Source: Moraxella caprae DSM 19149 | GTDB taxonomy: Bacteria > Pseudomonadota > Gammaproteobacteria > Pseudomonadales > Moraxellaceae | Reading direction: 5' to 3' | Length of the DNA stretch: 64,000 bases | NCBI RefSeq assembly: GCF_000426885.1 | Contig: NZ_AUGF01000009.1 | Coordinates: 1-64,000, forward strand | Shown here: positions 55,943 to 64,000 of the stretch, in pieces | Layout: the number at the start of each line of letters is the position of its first letter | How positions within the stretch are numbered: the first letter of the stretch is position 1 | Position numbers and translations under genes: made by a program | The notes under the pieces: model-generated | The model's input: only the letters and a program-made list of their open reading frames with translations | Told to the model about the DNA's origin: nothing | The model's database searches: none

Positions 55943-56593
55943 ATGAAAAGACTCATCACATCAGCCTTGCTTGCCAGCATTTTGACCTTATCAGGTTGTG
56001 GCTATAACAACTTACAAGCCCTAGACGAAGACACCAACGCCAAATGGTCGGAAGTGGTGAACCAATACCAACGCCGTGCCGACCTTGTACCAAACCTTGT
56101 GGCGGTGGTGGAGCGTTATGCCGAACACGAAAAAGAAGTCTTGACCGAAGTCGCCCAAGCCCGCTCTCGTGTTGGTAGCATTCAGCTGACCCCTGAGACC
56201 CTAAACGACCCTAACGCCATGAAAGCCTATACGGACGCTCAGGCAGGCATGACGTCCGCCCTATCTAGGCTTATGATGGTAACCGAAAACTACCCACAGC
56301 TTAAAGCAGACGGTATGTTCCAAGACTTGCAAGCCCAGCTAGAAGGCACCGAAAACCGCATTACGGTCGCTCGTAATAACTATATCCAAAGCGTGCAAGG
56401 CTATAACACAACGGTTCGCCAGTTCCCAACCAACCTAACCGCTAAAGTGTTTGGTATGCAGACCAAAGCCAATTTTAGCGTAGAAAATGAGCAAGCCATT
56501 AGCACCGCACCGACCGTGAATTTTGGTAATAATAGCAATAATGCCAATACAGGCAACGCCAGTTCGGGCTCGGCAACCGCCACGGCTCAATAA
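55943..56593 (+). CDS. lemA: LemA-family lipoprotein
   Basis: The protein is 216 aa. Lipobox LSGC (res ~16-19) then the LemA block NAKWSEVVNQYQRRADLVPNLV, helical RTAxx core, and QFPTNLTAKVFGMQTKANF. The C-terminus is Asn/Ser/Ala low complexity. LemA genes usually precede TPM-domain genes, as here. Role unknown; helical-bundle surface or periplasmic protein. Confidence 0.92.
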   Translation: MKRLITSALLASILTLSGCGYNNLQALDEDTNAKWSEVVNQYQRRADLVPNLVAVVERYAEHEKEVLTEVAQARSRVGSIQLTPETLNDPNAMKAYTDAQAGMTSALSRLMMVTENYPQLKADGMFQDLQAQLEGTENRITVARNNYIQSVQGYNTTVRQFPTNLTAKVFGMQTKANFSVENEQAISTAPTVNFGNNSNNANTGNASSGSATATAQ

Positions 56594-56679
56594 CCTTGCG
56601 TGTTTTGCAGGGGCAAGTGATATTCGCCCTTATTCCCTATTGTTAAAAATTCATTAAAATTATCATAAAAAGGCAACCC

Positions 56680-57762
56680 ATGACCCCAATCATAACCCGT
56701 TATCGTTCATTATTTGCCACGCTTGGCATGAGTGTGGTGCTCGGGGTCGGCGTACCTGCTTTTGCCAACAACACGGCAACCGCTCCCAATTCTGAAAATA
56801 CCGCCATAGCAACCGCTACCGCCCAAAGCGAAGGGCAAGCGGTGGAAAATTTGATTGTTTTAAATGAATTAAATAAGGCCAAAAATCAAGCCCAAAATCA
56901 ACAGAACCAGACCCAATCCGAACCACGCCAATCCACCGCCCCTGCCGCCTCTCATGATAAGCTGATTTTAAATAACCCCGTTGTTGATGAAGCCCACATC
57001 TTGACTGCCAGCGAAAAGGCTCATTTGGAGACTCAGCTAAGACGGATTTATGATGACGGTCTGGCTCAAATGGCGGTGGTGATTGTGCCAACCACGGACG
57101 GCATGGATATTTTTGATTATGCCATTAATGTGGCGAACCGTTGGCAACTTGGGCAAAAAGACACCGATGAAGGCATTTTAATGGCGGTGGCGATTAACGA
57201 CCGCAAGTTGCACATCGTTACAGGCTATGGCGTGGAAGGGGTGTTGCCCGATGCCAGTTTGAACCGCATTATCCGTGAAGACATCACGCCCAGTTTTAAA
57301 ACAGGGGCATACGCCCAAGGTATATCAGCAGGGATTGCACGCATTGACGAGCGGCTACGAGCCGACCCCGAGACCCTTGCCCGAGCGGACGCACGGCAGG
57401 TAAGTGCCGATGAAGAGATTAGCGTGGTGCCGTTTTTTATTTTTGCCATGTTTTTTGGTACGGTGTTAAGCGGTGCTTTGGGGCGGTTTTTGGGAGCGAG
57501 CGTGTCCACAGGCGGTTTTGTGCTACTGGCGACTTTGTTTGGCGTGGGGCTACTGACCGCCATTGGAGCAGGCATTTTGCTTTGGATATTGCTTATTCTT
57601 GGCGTGTTTTCAAATGGCGGACGGCGTGGCGGTGGTACTTATGTTGGCGGTGGCGGATTTGGTGGCTCTGGCGGGGGCTTTGGGGGCGGTGGGTTTGGCT
57701 CTGGCGGATTTGGCGGTGGCGGTGGCGGATTTGGCGGTGGCGGAGCAGGTGGCTCTTGGTAA
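56680..57762 (+). CDS. TPM-domain protein with Gly-rich tail (YgcG-like)
   Basis: The protein is 360 aa. Signal peptide, a Thr/Gln-rich linker, then a TPM domain (VVDEAHILTASEKAHLETQLRRI quoted in part: DEAHILTASEKAHLE; GQKDTDEGILMAVA; GYGVEGVLPDASLNRII), two membrane helices and a ~45-residue Gly/Phe/Ser tail. Partner of LemA. TPM domains are suggested phosphatases or scaffolds. Confidence 0.88.
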   Translation: MTPIITRYRSLFATLGMSVVLGVGVPAFANNTATAPNSENTAIATATAQSEGQAVENLIVLNELNKAKNQAQNQQNQTQSEPRQSTAPAASHDKLILNNPVVDEAHILTASEKAHLETQLRRIYDDGLAQMAVVIVPTTDGMDIFDYAINVANRWQLGQKDTDEGILMAVAINDRKLHIVTGYGVEGVLPDASLNRIIREDITPSFKTGAYAQGISAGIARIDERLRADPETLARADARQVSADEEISVVPFFIFAMFFGTVLSGALGRFLGASVSTGGFVLLATLFGVGLLTAIGAGILLWILLILGVFSNGGRRGGGTYVGGGGFGGSGGGFGGGGFGSGGFGGGGGGFGGGGAGGSW

Positions 57763-57767
57763 ATGAT

Positions 57768-57973
57768 GAGGGCGTGTTGAATGTTGGTATTTGCAATGAA
57801 AAATGAGAAAAATCGCACGTTTTTCAAGGAAAAAGTGAAGTTTGATAGTCATTCTATCAAACGAGCTTTTATTATGAAAAACAAGATTTAGCCATTTTTC
57901 ATGCAAAAATGATTTAAAATCATAAAATTTTCATCAAATGTTGATAAATGTTATCAATGTTCAGCACACCCTA
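57768..57973. mobile_element. MITE family 1, copy C
   Basis: 206 bp, GA-GGGCGTGTTGAA ... TTCAGCACACCC-TA (left TA mutated to GA). It shares its centre with copy A and its left half (GAGAAAAATCGCA) with copy D, so it is the longest copy. Inserted 5 bases after the TPM gene, between it and the next TPM gene. Confidence 0.8.
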
Positions 57974-57987
57974 AACAAGGATAAAAT

Positions 57988-58500
57988 ATGAGACACATTC
58001 CCCAAAAAAGCCTAGCACGCCTGTTTCGCCAGATTGTTTTTGTGCCATTTTTGCACAATCGCTGGCTAACTGCCGAATTCAAAATCGCCCTTGCCGAGCG
58101 TATCGCCCAAGCCGAAAAAGGTCATCGGGGCGAGATACGCCTTATCATTGAAAATCATCTGTCAGTCGGTATTGCCTATGACAACGACTGCCGTGGGCGT
58201 GCCTTACAGCTTTTTGGCGAATATGGCGTGTGGGACACCGCTCACAATACAGGCGTGCTGATTTATGTCAATCTGTGTGAGCATGACCTTGAAATCATTG
58301 CCGACCGTGGCATTGATACGTATGCCTGCGATGACTGGCAAAATCTTTGCCAAAATACGCTAGATTATTTTAAAAAAGGCGACATGGCGGACGGCTTGGG
58401 GTGGCTTATTGATGAGATTGGGCGACTTTTGAATCAATATTTCCCTTGCGATGACACAAGTGGTAATGAATTGCCTGATAATGTGGTGTATCTAAGGTAG
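57988..58500 (+). CDS. TPM-domain cytoplasmic protein
   Basis: The protein is 170 aa with no signal peptide. TPM domain: HRGEIRLIIENHL, GRALQLFGEYGVWDTAHNTGVLIYVNL, LEIIADRGID and KKGDMADGLGWLI (each an excerpt below 20 residues where listed as key positions). Second TPM protein of the cluster, as often seen after a YgcG-like one. AAGGATAAAAT precedes the ATG. Confidence 0.85.
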   Translation: MRHIPQKSLARLFRQIVFVPFLHNRWLTAEFKIALAERIAQAEKGHRGEIRLIIENHLSVGIAYDNDCRGRALQLFGEYGVWDTAHNTGVLIYVNLCEHDLEIIADRGIDTYACDDWQNLCQNTLDYFKKGDMADGLGWLIDEIGRLLNQYFPCDDTSGNELPDNVVYLR

Positions 58501-58506
58501 GTAAAA

Positions 58507-58842
58507 ATGAACGCAACACAGCTTTTTATTGGACTTATCACGCTCTTTATCGGACTGTTTGTCATTGCCCTAATCAAACCCTATTTTGCCAAAAAGCCTG
58601 CCAGTATTGATGATTTTAAAAAAGAACTTAGTCGGCTACTACCTAACCATGACCTAATGATAAAACACGGTTCGCAGTCTCGTATCATCGTAAGCCTTGA
58701 CGGTATTCAAAAGGCGATTGTGATTATGGATAAGCCAAAGGCGGATTATGTCATGGGTGGTTTGCCGATTTTTACCACGGATAACGTGGGTAAATTAAAA
58801 ACCATTGCCGATAAAATCGGGGCGAGTGTGGTGGTGAATTAA
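58507..58842 (+). CDS. Small membrane-anchored protein, unknown
   Basis: The protein is 111 aa with an N-terminal helix LFIGLITLFIGLFVIALIKP and a soluble domain (IMIKHGSQSRIIVSL-like segment, GGLPIFTTDN). Six bases after the TPM gene, so in the same operon. Family not recognised. Confidence 0.7.
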   Translation: MNATQLFIGLITLFIGLFVIALIKPYFAKKPASIDDFKKELSRLLPNHDLMIKHGSQSRIIVSLDGIQKAIVIMDKPKADYVMGGLPIFTTDNVGKLKTIADKIGASVVVN

Positions 58843-58864
58843 CTTAATTTGCTCTAGAAATTTT

Positions 58865-59019
58865 TAGGGCGTGCCCACCTTTGATGTTTGTAATAAAAAT
58901 GAGAAAAATCGCATATCTTTCAAGGAAAAGTCCGCCATTGATATTGAAGTACACGCCACAAAATGAAAGAATGCTACGGTTTTCGTAGTAAAATTCAATT
59001 TTGTTGGCTGTATACCCTA
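58865..59019. mobile_element. MITE family 1, copy D
   Basis: 155 bp, TA-GGGCGTGCCCACC ... GGCTGTATACCC-TA. The right-end TA plus the first G of the repeat form the stop codon of the adjacent HAD gene. Confidence 0.75.
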
Positions 59020-59829
59020 AATCAATCCCAAAGCCACAAGTCCTTTAAATATCCCATCGTCATCATGGCGTGGGCAGACATAGTCCGCCACGGCTTTTAG
59101 GTCATCGTGAGCATTGCCCATCGCCACGCCAAAGCCGACCGATGAGAGCATTTCGATGTCATTTAGCCCATCACCAAAGGCGACAGCGTCCGCCATGGAC
59201 AGACCCAGTGCGTCCAACACCGAACGAATGCCCCGAGCCTTTGAGCCGTGGACGTCTAGGATGTCCACGCCAAAGATGTGCCAGCGTACGGTTTTTAGAT
59301 CGTCTCTTAGGGCAGATGAGAGCTGGGCGGTGTGGTTATTTTCATAAAATGCCAGCATTTGATAGACGGGTGTACTCATGTCAAACGACTCTGCCACACG
59401 ATAGGGGGTGTGTAGTGATGTTAAGGCTTGTACCATGTATTCGTCGGAGCTGACCGTGACAATCTCATCACGGGTCATGTAGCCATGGGTGATACGCTCG
59501 CTTTGTAGGTAGGCGGTGGTGTGGGTCAGCTGAGCGTGTGTCAAGGGAAAATGGGTCAGGCATTTACCCTGATACTCGTTGTACTGTCCGTTAATCGTCA
59601 CAAAACTGTCAATGCCAATCTCGTCGATAAGCTCATTAATACAAGGTGGAAACACACACAGACCACGCCCTGTGGCGATGGCGACCATGATGCCACGCTC
59701 TTTTAGGGCGTGCAGGGCGGTTTTGGTGCTGTCTAGAATGTGATTTTCGTATTTGATGTAGAGCGTGTCATCGATGTCAAAAAAGACGATTTTAGGGGCG
59801 ATGGGGGTGGTGGTAGGCGTGGTATTCAT
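59017..59829 (-). CDS. Cof-type HAD-family hydrolase
   Basis: The protein is 270 aa. HAD motif I FFDIDDTLY, cap type C2B, motif II FVTINGQY region, Lys, and motif IV FGDGLNDIEML. Cytoplasmic sugar-phosphate or nucleotide phosphatase; substrate unknown. Its stop codon lies in the end of MITE copy D, so the last residues might be altered. Confidence 0.88.
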   Translation of the reverse strand: MNTTPTTTPIAPKIVFFDIDDTLYIKYENHILDSTKTALHALKERGIMVAIATGRGLCVFPPCINELIDEIGIDSFVTINGQYNEYQGKCLTHFPLTHAQLTHTTAYLQSERITHGYMTRDEIVTVSSDEYMVQALTSLHTPYRVAESFDMSTPVYQMLAFYENNHTAQLSSALRDDLKTVRWHIFGVDILDVHGSKARGIRSVLDALGLSMADAVAFGDGLNDIEMLSSVGFGVAMGNAHDDLKAVADYVCPRHDDDGIFKGLVALGLI

Positions 59830-59935
59830 GTGTGTTTTTCATTGAAAATTTACCTATTTTATGCAAAAATAACTACATTTGCAAATCTTACTGATTTGTG
59901 ATGATTTCAACCTAAAAAACACCAAAAGGCAACTC

Positions 59936-60211
59936 ATGACCACATCAGATTTAGAACCAACCCTGCACCAACGCCGTATCATCTATCAAGCTCGCCGTGG
60001 CTTAAAGGAGCTTGATTTTTATATTGACCCCTATGTCAAAAATCATTATCTGACCGCCAGTGAACAAGAACAGCTTGCCTTTGAGCGACTACTAGAACAC
60101 GAAGACCCTGATTTATTGCTGTTTTTTTTGGGGCAGGCAAGTCCTGATGATGCCGAGATAGGCTCACTCATTGATAAGATAAAAGCACTTAGACACACCC
60201 AGTCACTCTGA
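59936..60211 (+). CDS. sdhE: FAD assembly factor SdhE
   Basis: The product is 91 aa from MTTSDLEP, preceded by AAAAGGCAACTC. RRGLKELDFYIDPY corresponds to the RRGMxELD signature. Promotes covalent flavinylation of succinate dehydrogenase. Overlaps the next gene (TGATG), as in sdhE-ygfX pairs. Confidence 0.88.
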   Translation: MTTSDLEPTLHQRRIIYQARRGLKELDFYIDPYVKNHYLTASEQEQLAFERLLEHEDPDLLLFFLGQASPDDAEIGSLIDKIKALRHTQSL

Positions 60212-60615
60212 TGTTTATTGATACTGCTGTCGCTCAAGTCGCTCATGACCTACCCATCAAGGCTGGTGTGCTTATCATCACGCTGTTACTGATGACGGTG
60301 ACGGGTATGCCGTGGTGGCAGTCTGCCATGGTGGGCGTGGTATGGGCAGTGTGCCTGTGGATGGATAAAATGCGTGCCATCCCGATACATGAGCTGTCCG
60401 CCCATGCCCCTGATGATGTGTGGTATCTGGGCATGTATGATGGGGTGGATAGGCAGGTATGGCAGGCGTATCTGTCGGATGTGGTGGTGATGGGGCGAAG
60501 GGTGACGATGACGTTTCGTGTTGTTGTGCCGTTTGAGATAACGCACCGAGTAACCATTCATCATCGCATGGTGTCAGAGCAGGATTTTCGCCGATTGGCA
60601 TCACTAAAAATATAG
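60211..60615 (+). CDS. YgfX-like membrane protein
   Basis: The protein is 134 aa; two hydrophobic helices (KAGVLIITLLLMTVTG and QSAMVGVVWAVCLWM) then a beta-rich soluble part. Stop/start overlap with sdhE supports YgfX; primary similarity is weak. In E. coli YgfX was described as CptA, which affects cell shape. Confidence 0.7.
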   Translation: MFIDTAVAQVAHDLPIKAGVLIITLLLMTVTGMPWWQSAMVGVVWAVCLWMDKMRAIPIHELSAHAPDDVWYLGMYDGVDRQVWQAYLSDVVVMGRRVTMTFRVVVPFEITHRVTIHHRMVSEQDFRRLASLKI

Positions 60616-60624
60616 GAAGAGCCG

Positions 60625-62069
60625 ATGACCACGCCCATTTATACCGCCAAAGCCGTCAAAGACTGGGAGAATCGCTGGTTTAAAGATGGTAACAGCTCGT
60701 TTGGTCTGATGAAACAGGCAAGTCTTGCGTTATGTTTACATATCATTGATTTTATCCATAAAAACAACATCGCCCAAGCTGACATCATCGCATGGTGTGG
60801 CGTAGGCAACAATGGTGGGGATGGCTATCTGACGGCAAAATATCTGGCAGAGAGACTGGATAATAAGCATTTTAACGTACAAATCATCGCCCCAAACCCA
60901 CCAAAAAGTGCGGACGCTGTCCGTGCTAGGTCGCCATGTACAGGCATGCCAATGTGTGATGATGTGGGCGGTGTCATTCGCAAATTTGAAAAAGTGATAC
61001 ATCTGGCGCGTTGTTTGGCAATGGGCTAGACAGAGAGTTTGACAAAGCATATCAAGACATCATTCACGCCTTTAATGCTCAAACAGGCACTAAAATCGCC
61101 CTTGACATGCCAAGCGGTCTGCACCCTGATAGGGGTATTCCCATGCCTGTGTGTGCGGACGTAGACATGACCTTGTGCGTGATGGGGCTAAAAATGGGGC
61201 TGTTTGTCGGGGTGGCAAAGGATTTTGTTGGAAAAGTCATCAATCTGCCCTTGATACCGCCTGATGATGAGCTGTCGGCGGTGGCGTATTTGTCGGATAA
61301 ACCCAAAATACCCACACGCCAAAGTACCGCCCACAAAGGCGACTTTGACACGGTGGCGGTCGTGGGCGGTCATCGGTGTATGGGTGGGGCGGTCATCATG
61401 GCAAGCCAAATGGCGATGAGTATGGGGGCAGGGCGAGTTACGGCGGTTTGCCATACCACGCACCACAATGCCATGCTGACACGCTCGCCCAATGTCATGG
61501 TGGCGGACATTGGTGAGATGAGTGCAGAGGGCTTGGTGGGGTTTGACCGTGTGGCGTTTGGCATGGGGCTTGGGCGTGATGCGTGGGCAGAGATGATTTT
61601 TGATAAAGTCATGGATGGGGTAGCTCATCACGCCTTTGATAGGGTGGTGCTGGACGCTGATGCGTTGTACTTTTTGGCAAAAAATCCATGCAAACTGCCC
61701 GATCATGTCATCTGTACGCCCCATTCGGCAGAGTCGGCACGTCTGCTGGGTGTGAGTGTGGCGGATGTGGATAATGACAAGCTGGGTACGCTGTACCGTT
61801 TGCATGAGTGGTATGGTGGGCAATGGGTCATCAAAGGGGCAAATACTTTAAGCTTTGATGGTATAAGGGTGCAAGTTTGCCCATTTGGTAATGCCTTTAT
61901 GGCAACCGCAGGCATGGGGGATGTACTGGCGGGTATGCTTGTTGGGACGGATATGAGTGTGCATGACGTGGTGGCGTGGCACGCTATTTTGGGCGATAGG
62001 CTTGCTGACGGGGCGATGTTTGGCATTCATGCGTGCGACATGGCAGGCGTGGCAGGCGAGATGGCTTGA
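60625..62069 (+). pseudogene. nnr: Bifunctional NAD(P)H-hydrate repair enzyme, frameshifted
   Basis: The N-terminal YjeF/NnrE part (YTAKAVKDWENRW, WCGVGNNGGDGYLTAKYLAE) reads from 60625 to a stop at 61029. The epimerase core continues in another frame (ALFGNGLDREF, LDMPSGLHPDRG) into the NnrD dehydratase (GAGRVTAVCH, DADALYFLAK, CTPHSAESARLL, AGMGDVLAGML) to 62069. The switch is between 60990 and 61003. Codon structure from 60915 to 60990 is also odd. Together they make a normal ~480-residue repair enzyme for hydrated NADH. The dehydratase half could still be made from an internal start; sequencing error is possible. AGGAAG precedes the start. Confidence 0.85.
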
Positions 62070-62128
62070 AAATCAGACAGGGAAAAATAGATAAAAAAGT
62101 CAAGGTTTCACAGACAGGATAAAGCAAA

Positions 62129-62233
62129 TATAGTCTGCCAACTTTGAAATAATACTGCGTCAAACTCGCTCGTAGTACTACTTGTACAACTTCGCTTGTT
62201 TTCCTTGTCTTATTTCAAATTTGTTTGGCTATA
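62129..62233. mobile_element. MITE family 3
   Basis: 105 bp with imperfect ~27-bp inverted ends, TATAGTCTGCCAACTTTGAA ... and its complement TATAGCCAAACAAATTTGAA, each starting TATAG. Interior has ACTACTTGTACAACTTCGCT. Resembles widespread neisserial/moraxellal small repeats, from memory. Confidence 0.65.
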
Positions 62234-62299
62234 TCATCAAAAAATTGGCAAGTGATTGTTTTTACTTGTCATTTTTTATGGCTAAAATTTGCCAAAAAT

Positions 62300-62531
62300 T
62301 TATCCCCAAAAGCTGTGGATAAGCCTGTGGATAACTTTGTAATTTTATGTGAAAATGCTGTAATGATGGGCGATGACGGTTAATTGATTGAAATTTATAC
62401 ATAATTTTATAAAAAAATAATCCATTTAAAATCAATAACTTATAAGTATGAGTTTGCTTAGATTTTGATAGATTGGACATTTATCGTAAAATGTTTCACG
62501 CACCATCAAGAATAAAACACCCTGTGGATAA
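62300..62531. promoter_or_regulatory. Cluster of DnaA-box-like sites with AT-rich spacer
   Basis: TTATCCCCA at 62300-62308 and TGTGGATAA (complement TTATCCACA, exact DnaA box) at 62314-62322, 62326-62334 and 62523-62531. The two middle boxes start 12 bases apart. The interval 62340-62520 is very AT-rich. Could be an origin, a DnaA-titration site or a regulatory region. dnaA/dnaN are not in the window. Confidence 0.55.
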
Positions 62532-62565
62532 GTGTGAATTTTTGGCATTTACCAAAGATTTGACC

Positions 62566-62599
62566 AAAAAAAATCCTGCCATAACGACAGGATTTTTTT
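62566..62599 (-). terminator. groEL terminator
   Basis: AATCCTG / CAGGATT stem with long flanking A and T tracts, 29 bases past the groEL stop. Confidence 0.85.
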
Positions 62600-62627
62600 G
62601 GATAGCCAGTAACTGATAGCTAGGTGA

Positions 62628-64000
62628 TTACATCATACCGCCCATGCCACCCATACCGCCCATGCCAGCACCCATATTAGGGGCTTCTGGAGCAGGTTTG
62701 TCGGTAATCATCGCTTCGGTAGTGAGCATAAGACCTGCCACGCTGGCGGCGTGTTCTAGGGCAGAGCGAGTTACTTTGGCAGGGTCAAGAATACCCATTT
62801 CTAGCATATCGCCATACTGACCTGTCGCTGCGTTATAGCCGTAGTTGCCAGAGCCGTTTTTGACTTCATTGACAATCACAGACGCTTCATCGCCAGCGTT
62901 GGTTACAATTTGGCGAAGTGGGGCTTCCATAGCACGGCGTAGAATATTGATACCTGCATTTTGGTCGTCATTGTCGCCTTTTAGTTCAGCCAATGCAGAC
63001 AACGCACGCACTAGGGCAACACCACCCCCTGGTACGATACCCTCTTCTACCGCTGCACGGGTGGCGTGTAGAGCGTCATCAACACGGTCTTTTTTCTCTT
63101 TCATTTCGGTTTCGGTGGCAGCACCGACTTTGATGACCGCCACACCGCCAGAGAGTTTGGCAACACGTTCTTGCAGTTTTTCTTTGTCGTAATCAGACGT
63201 GGACTCTTCGATTTGACGTTTGATAGACTCAACACGGCTGTCAATTTGAGCCTTGTCGCCTGCTCCGTCCACAATCACGGTGTTTTCTTTGCCAACGGTG
63301 GTTTTTTTGGCTGTGCCTAGGTGTTCAAGTGTGGCAGTTTCAAGAGACAGGCCCACTTCTTCTGAAATCACGATACCGCCTGTCAAAATGGCAATATCTT
63401 GGAGCATGGCTTTACGTCTGTCGCCAAAGCCAGGGGCTTTAACGGCACAGGTTTTTAGACCGCCACGCAAGTTGTTTACCACAAGTGTCGCCAACGCTTC
63501 ATTTTCCACGTCTTCGGCGATGATAAGTAGCGGACGGCTGGTTTGCATGACTTGTTCTAGTAGTGGCACAATCTCACGGATATTGGCAATCTTTTTGTCC
63601 ACAAGTAGGATGTAAGGATTGTCAAATTCGCACGTCAAGCTGTCTTGCTTATTGGCAAAGTATGGGCTGATATAGCCACGATCAAACTGCATACCCTCAA
63701 CCACTTCTAGGGTGTCTTCAAAGCCAGAGCCTTCTTCTACGGTAATCACGCCTTGCTTGCCGACTGTTTTCATGGCCTCTGAGATTAGCTCGCCAATCTT
63801 GGTATCGGAGTTGGCTGAAATTGAACCCACCTGAGCAATCGCCTTAAAATCATCGGCAGGGGTAGATAAGGCGTGGATTTGCTCAACGGCAACACGGGTT
63901 GCCTTGTCAATGCCACGTTTTAAATCCATAGGATTCATGCCAGCAGCGACCGTTTTCATGCCCTCTACTAGAATGGCTTGGGCAAGTACGGTGGCAGTGG
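62628..64000 (-). CDS. groEL: Chaperonin GroEL, N-terminus beyond window
   Basis: The C-terminal ~457 residues; the frame runs off the window end with [28 protein letters not shown] (excerpt: [19 protein letters not shown]). Apical-domain and hinge motifs are typical, e.g. [20 protein letters not shown] and [10 protein letters not shown], and the end is the flexible GGM tail. ATP-driven folding chamber with GroES. groES is expected upstream, off-window. Confidence 0.97.
   Translation of the reverse strand, partial: TATVLAQAILVEGMKTVAAGMNPMDLKRGIDKATRVAVEQIHALSTPADDFKAIAQVGSISANSDTKIGELISEAMKTVGKQGVITVEEGSGFEDTLEVVEGMQFDRGYISPYFANKQDSLTCEFDNPYILLVDKKIANIREIVPLLEQVMQTSRPLLIIAEDVENEALATLVVNNLRGGLKTCAVKAPGFGDRRKAMLQDIAILTGGIVISEEVGLSLETATLEHLGTAKKTTVGKENTVIVDGAGDKAQIDSRVESIKRQIEESTSDYDKEKLQERVAKLSGGVAVIKVGAATETEMKEKKDRVDDALHATRAAVEEGIVPGGGVALVRALSALAELKGDNDDQNAGINILRRAMEAPLRQIVTNAGDEASVIVNEVKNGSGNYGYNAATGQYGDMLEMGILDPAKVTRSALEHAASVAGLMLTTEAMITDKPAPEAPNMGAGMGGMGGMGGMM

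Noticed and set aside
62492-62500. parS site near the DnaA boxes
   Set aside because: Only the half-site TGTTTCACG is present; the second half does not match.
1-64000. CRISPR arrays, tRNA or rRNA genes
   Set aside because: I saw no regularly spaced repeats and no cloverleaf or rRNA core sequences on reading both strands; a tRNA scan would be decisive.

Overview
The window looks like a chromosomal segment of a gamma-proteobacterium of the Moraxellaceae, most likely a Moraxella species. This is inferred from protein character (lipidated NalP-like autotransporter, metX-metW, PlsB, BCCT and AGCS transporters, rlmE-ftsH), moderate GC and the many small interspersed repeats. No database search was possible. 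I saw no tRNA, rRNA or CRISPR array. The one structured RNA gene recognised is rnpB.

Layout. 1-3490: 3' part of a giant Ig-like-repeat adhesin. 3944-4948: Tat-exported protein of unknown function. 4974-6635: a complete IS200/IS605-type element (divergent tnpA and tnpB). 6937-7284: RNase P RNA. 7773-16419: housekeeping genes (plsB, tesB, a DUF1615 lipoprotein, a DUF1289 protein, a YqiA-like esterase, a BCCT transporter). 16522-23391: a decaying accessory zone with a nonsense-mutated lipoprotein hydrolase, an SMP-30-like lipoprotein, rclC, a SulP remnant, an arsR-family regulator, a cysteine hydrolase, an AT-rich HEPN-like gene and a broken AraC/GlxA regulator. 23444-28797: parE-tilS-proC-yggT and a DUF2789 gene. 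28941-34131: a TauE/SafE permease convergent with a lipidated subtilisin autotransporter. 34402-39696: lspA and ileS, separated by about 1.9 kb of broken accessory genes. 39832-44302: cytochrome c, CoA-ester lyase, FKBP and WG-repeat genes. 44304-49707: plsC-like, ftsH-rlmE, yhbY, DOMON-like and Sel1 genes. 50015-55371: metW-metX, MATE and AGCS transporters. 55943-58842: a LemA/TPM cluster. 59017-62069: HAD phosphatase, sdhE-ygfX and a frameshifted NAD(P)H-hydrate repair gene. 62070-62627: an intergenic region with four DnaA-box-like sites. 62628-64000: groEL, truncated by the window end.

Most coding DNA is ordinary core genome. The unusual content is at small scale. There are at least three families of miniature TA-flanked inverted-repeat elements, one of which interrupts a gene with a reconstructable target, and six copies of a 17-bp palindrome. 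There are seven broken or frameshifted genes. The TnpB lacks the usual RuvC-II glutamate but has a glutamate 46 residues downstream, the arrangement described for Fanzor and one TnpB clade. The best candidates for something not yet described are the AT-rich HEPN-like gene at 21784, the coiled-coil-plus-subtilisin lipidated autotransporter at 29764, and the MITE families that sit repeatedly at gene 3' ends.
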